DNA of 64,000 nt. Source: Streptomyces lateritius. Its GTDB lineage: Bacteria; Actinomycetota; Actinomycetes; Streptomycetales; Streptomycetaceae. Under the pieces are notes generated by a model. That model had not been told where the DNA came from. It saw only the letters and a program-made list of their open reading frames with translations, and did not search any database. Location of the stretch: the NCBI RefSeq assembly GCF_014649715.1, contig NZ_BMTO01000003.1:328218-392217 (forward strand). Direction: 5' to 3'. Below are positions 61,672-64,000 of the stretch, piece after piece (position 1 is the first letter of the stretch; each line of letters opens with the position of its first letter). The position numbers were made by a program, and so were the translations under genes.

Positions 61672-62975
61672 GAGCCCCGGACCGCAGGAAAGTCCAGGGC
61701 CGCCGCCAGCCGGGCCTCCTGCTCCGCCACCCCGTCGCCGTACTCGCCGATCACCGCGTACCGCCAGGAGTGCCCGTCGGGCGGCGCGTCCGCGTACAGG
61801 ACGACGCCCTCGCCGCGCGCGGGATCGAAGGCGAGGCCGTGCCCCGTGAGCCGGTCGACGGCCTCCTGAAAGCCGAAACGCCGCCGCGCCCGCCCCTTGC
61901 CGACCGACCACGCCCGAGGGGGCCGGCCCGACAGGGCGCGGAGCCGTTCGACCATCGCCTGGACCGTGGTGGTGGCGGTACGGCGGACGTTGCTCTCGCC
62001 GGCCAGAAGCGTCCCGTCCGTGGTGACCATCGCGTCCAGGCCGAGAGGACCGGCGTAGCCGCACCGCGCCAGATGGCCGCCCATGGCTCTTCCCCACCGC
62101 TCCAGCTCCTCGGACACATGCCGGGAGGCGGGCGGAAGCGGCGAGGCGTAGCCGGTGTACGCGCCCCGTGACGTGCGCATCACCCCGCTGTACAGGGGGC
62201 GAGTTCCCGCCGGCGACACCTCCAGCTGAACGCTGACCGACTCGGCCACGTCCACGCACTCCTCGACCACCCAGATGCCGTCCGGACCGCCGACCGGCTC
62301 CAGGGCGTGCTCCGTCCACGTCGGGTCGCCCCGGGAGACGAAGCGCAGCCCGTGGCCGCCCGCGGAGCGGTCGGGCTTCACGACCACCCGGTCGTACGTC
62401 CTGAGAAGCTCGCGCACCGTTTCGTGGACCTCTCCGCGGCGGCACACCCGACCGTCCGGAAGCCGTACGCCCAGCTCGGCGGCGACCTCGCGGAAGCCGG
62501 CCTTCGTGTTGAGCCGCCGGGTGACCTCCAGGGCGGCCGCCGCCGCCTCGACCGTGGGAAAGGGCCGCACGGTGACGCCGAGGTCGCGTGCCAGCGTGAC
62601 GGCGGACGCGTCCAGAGCCGTGGGCAGCAGCGCCCCGCCGGATCCGTCGGCCAGAGTCCGCAGCCGCTCGGTCAGACCCGCCTCGCGCAGCGCCTGCCCC
62701 ATGGGCACGGCGCCGACGGAGGGCGAACCGCCCGCGGCCGAGGGCACCTCGACGACCGTCACCTCGTCGGCCGGCACCCGGGTGAGACCGCCGACGTACC
62801 GCAGGAACGCCTGACTCACCGGTACGGGTGTCACGAGCACGTCTCCCGGCCGCAGCAGCCATGCCTTGCGCGGCGCCTGCTCCGCCCACTGCGCCAGTGC
62901 CCCGCTCTCCTCCAGGTCGACCGCCAGGTCGGAGAGGAAGTTGGCGAAGACGACCACGGGCCCGGTTCCGTCCAC
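61617..62975 (-). CDS. PGM1-like peptide ligase (pre-ATP-grasp plus ATP-grasp)
   Basis: 452 residues. N-terminal pre-ATP-grasp domain (VVVFANFLSDLAVDLEESGALAQWAEQ, WLLRPGDVLVTPVPVSQAFLRYVGGL), ATP-grasp domain with YDRVVVKPDRSAGGHGLRFV (K200, glycine loop 207-), EECVDVAESVSVQL, LGLDAMVTTDGTLLAGESNVRRTATTT (E-x-N metal site), and a C-terminal PGM1-like domain with GVVLYADAPPDGHSWRYAVIGE. PGM1 joins a guanidino amino acid to peptides in pheganomycin synthesis, so amide ligation of a peptide is the best guess. GTG 62975 has AGAGGGG; ATG 63071 is an alternative only 12 bp from the divergent start. Confidence 0.83.
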   Translation of the reverse strand: MDGTGPVVVFANFLSDLAVDLEESGALAQWAEQAPRKAWLLRPGDVLVTPVPVSQAFLRYVGGLTRVPADEVTVVEVPSAAGGSPSVGAVPMGQALREAGLTERLRTLADGSGGALLPTALDASAVTLARDLGVTVRPFPTVEAAAAALEVTRRLNTKAGFREVAAELGVRLPDGRVCRRGEVHETVRELLRTYDRVVVKPDRSAGGHGLRFVSRGDPTWTEHALEPVGGPDGIWVVEECVDVAESVSVQLEVSPAGTRPLYSGVMRTSRGAYTGYASPLPPASRHVSEELERWGRAMGGHLARCGYAGPLGLDAMVTTDGTLLAGESNVRRTATTTVQAMVERLRALSGRPPRAWSVGKGRARRRFGFQEAVDRLTGHGLAFDPARGEGVVLYADAPPDGHSWRYAVIGEYGDGVAEQEARLAAALDFPAVRGSHVRDLPRRASGPSESSW

Positions 62976-63082
62976 CGATCGCGCCCCTCTCGATTCCGTC
63001 CTGGGTGACCACCTTGCGCCATCCGGCTGCCCCTGCGCACGACCGGCGAAACCGCGGCCCGGCGTGCTCATAGGCTCTTCGT

Positions 63083-63403
63083 GTGACCGAGAACGAGATC
63101 AAGCTCAAGGCCATTGCCGCGCTGACGGGACTGCGCGGAGGCGTGGAGGAGAGCCTCGTCTCCACTCTGCTGGAGGAGGTCATCCCGGGGCAGTTCACGG
63201 TGCCCGTCGGCGGCGGCCCGGAGGAGGTCGGCATGGCGGTGCTCAGCCAGCTCTCCGCCCCGCTCTCCGCGCTGGTGAACGGTTTCATCGTCGCCTTCGA
63301 GGCGGTCGCCGACGCCTACGACGAGACCGGATCCGGGCCGCGCACCGAACTGATCCTCCAGGAGCTGGCCCTCGTCCTGGCCCGCGACGACGCCGAGGAG
63401 TGA
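63083..63403 (+). CDS. Small acidic helical protein, divergent from the ATP-grasp gene
   Basis: 106 residues, strongly helical: MTENEIKLKAIAALTGLRGGVEESLVSTLLEEVIPGQFTVPVGGG, then EEVGMAVLSQLSAPLSALVNGFIVAFEAVADAYDETGSGP and a charged tail LVLARDDAEE. One short hydrophobic stretch but no clear membrane helix, no cysteine. Whether it serves the ligase or is unrelated is open. GTG 63083, weak ribosome site. Confidence 0.65.
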   Translation: MTENEIKLKAIAALTGLRGGVEESLVSTLLEEVIPGQFTVPVGGGPEEVGMAVLSQLSAPLSALVNGFIVAFEAVADAYDETGSGPRTELILQELALVLARDDAEE

Positions 63404-63444
63404 TCCGTGACGACGCCGGGAAGCGGCCGCGACGCCGGAAGCGG

Positions 63445-63843
63445 TCAGTCCTGCCGCTGCGGGCGACCGAAGAGCAGGTCGTACCCGGGTGGCAGCTGGA
63501 GGAGGAGCCGACGCAGCAGGTCGTCGCCCGCGCAGTCCGCGACCACGCTCAGGACGGCGCTGACGTCCCACTTCGCGGTCTCCTCCGTGGAGCCCTCGAT
63601 CCACGCGGCGGTCGCCCGCACGAACCGTGCCGTGTCCAGGGGTTCGGCGGCCTGCAGCGGATTGAGCAGGATCAGGGCGAAGGTCTCGGGCAGCCGGGCG
63701 GCCAGTTCGGCGCGGTCCGCACCGACCACATGCGCGCCCAGCAGGGCGAGGACGGTGCGGGCGGCACGCTCCGCCTCGTGCGGAGTGGCGTAGTCGCCGC
63801 GCTCCTGAACGGACTTGAGGAATGCGTCCCATTGCATGCCCAT
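63445..63843 (-). CDS. DUF2267-family protein
   Basis: 132 residues: MGMQWDAFLKSVQERG, HEAERAARTVLALLGAHVVGADRAELAARLPETFALILL (DUF2267 signature), and VLSVVADCAGDDLLRRLLLQLPPGYDLLF. The family is small, all-helical and linked with stress or polyhydroxyalkanoate genes in others; role unknown. ATG 63843, with ATG 63837 as alternative. Confidence 0.85.
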   Translation of the reverse strand: MGMQWDAFLKSVQERGDYATPHEAERAARTVLALLGAHVVGADRAELAARLPETFALILLNPLQAAEPLDTARFVRATAAWIEGSTEETAKWDVSAVLSVVADCAGDDLLRRLLLQLPPGYDLLFGRPQRQD

Positions 63844-63933
63844 CGCGGTGTCCCTTGCTGGCGCGTGCGTTCGATTCCGGCCTCGACGCTCAGGTGCCGC
63901 CAGGTGCTGCGCGTCACCTACTCACCCTTGTAG

Positions 63934-63964
63934 CATGTCGTCCAAACGATGACAAGACGACATG
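63934..63964. promoter_or_regulatory. Inverted repeat CATGTCGTC-13-GACGACATG
   Basis: 9-bp perfect arms in the AT-richest part of the region upstream of the DUF2267 gene (91 bp from its ATG). It may control that gene or one beyond the window edge. Confidence 0.55.
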
Positions 63965-63970
63965 TCATTG

Positions 63971-63989
63971 ACCCGGTGACGTACCGGGT
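63971..63989. repeat. Inverted repeat ACCCGGT-5-ACCGGGT
   Basis: 7-bp arms with centre GACGT; a further GGTACCGGG follows at the window edge. Probably part of a regulatory region of a gene outside the window. Confidence 0.5.
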
Positions 63990-64000
63990 GAGGTACCGGG

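Overview
The window reads as a stretch of Streptomyces (or close relative) chromosome. It is very GC-rich, coding third positions are almost all G or C, GTG and TTG starts are common, many genes overlap by ATGA or GTGA, and the families are typical of the genus (AfsR-type NB-ARC protein, XRE-cupin regulator, GntR-LacI regulator, DUF2267, secreted cellulase, cholesterol oxidase and subtilase). I see no rRNA, tRNA, CRISPR array, intact insertion sequence or phage gene. It is accessory-flavoured chromosome with several decaying loci.

Layout. 1-7.2 kb: frameshifted tail of an upstream gene, NB-ARC protein, small membrane protein behind a perfect TTGAAC palindrome, nadE, glyoxalase-like protein, small coiled-coil gene running into a 26-bp tandem repeat, udgX, and a CYP152 peroxygenase-type P450. 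7.2-7.8 kb: scrambled remains of a betaine-type ABC importer. 7.9-14.6 kb: GH5 cellulase, S33 aminopeptidase, twice-frameshifted GntR-LacI regulator, SIS protein, PIG-L deacetylase, VOC protein. 14.7-19.7 kb: divergent flavoprotein/XRE-cupin pair around a perfect inverted repeat, then a quinone-oxidoreductase/acyl-CoA dehydrogenase operon. 19.8-25.1 kb: five-gene nickel-type ABC operon behind a Nur-like box. 25.1-35.6 kb: small membrane protein, VOC proteins, an AhpD-containing operon, cholesterol oxidase, DUF6197, MpaB, FUSC, and a decayed locus. 35.7-45.6 kb: subtilase with P domain, betaine-aldehyde-dehydrogenase/permease/GMC operon, fused remains of a Rieske oxygenase and a ferredoxin reductase, EF-hand protein, M28 peptidase. 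45.6-55.2 kb: Rrf2 regulator divergent from a FAD-TPR fusion, Tm-1-like protein, a Cyt-type delta-endotoxin homologue, YciO/TsaC protein, DUF4232 lipoprotein, and an AurF-like diiron oxygenase with a fused ferredoxin-reductase. 55.4-64 kb: large secreted hydrolase with a TTA codon, TOPRIM protein, NmrA/M20 pair, PGM1-like ATP-grasp ligase, small divergent protein, DUF2267.

How genes work together. The AurF-like oxygenase and the ferredoxin/ferredoxin-reductase fusion lie in one transcription unit, so the second can feed electrons to the first. The nik genes form a complete importer with its likely metal sensor site. The choline/betaine genes on the minus strand (aldehyde dehydrogenase, permease, GMC oxidoreductase) look intact, while a Rieske oxygenase, its reductase and a betaine-type importer elsewhere in the window are broken, which suggests loss of betaine uptake or breakdown. 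The items most worth following are the Cyt-like toxin, the AurF/ferredoxin unit with twin operators, the FAD-TPR fusion with a nearly cysteine-free Rrf2 regulator, the ATP-grasp ligase with its small divergent partner, and the head-to-head deletion at 43.05 kb.
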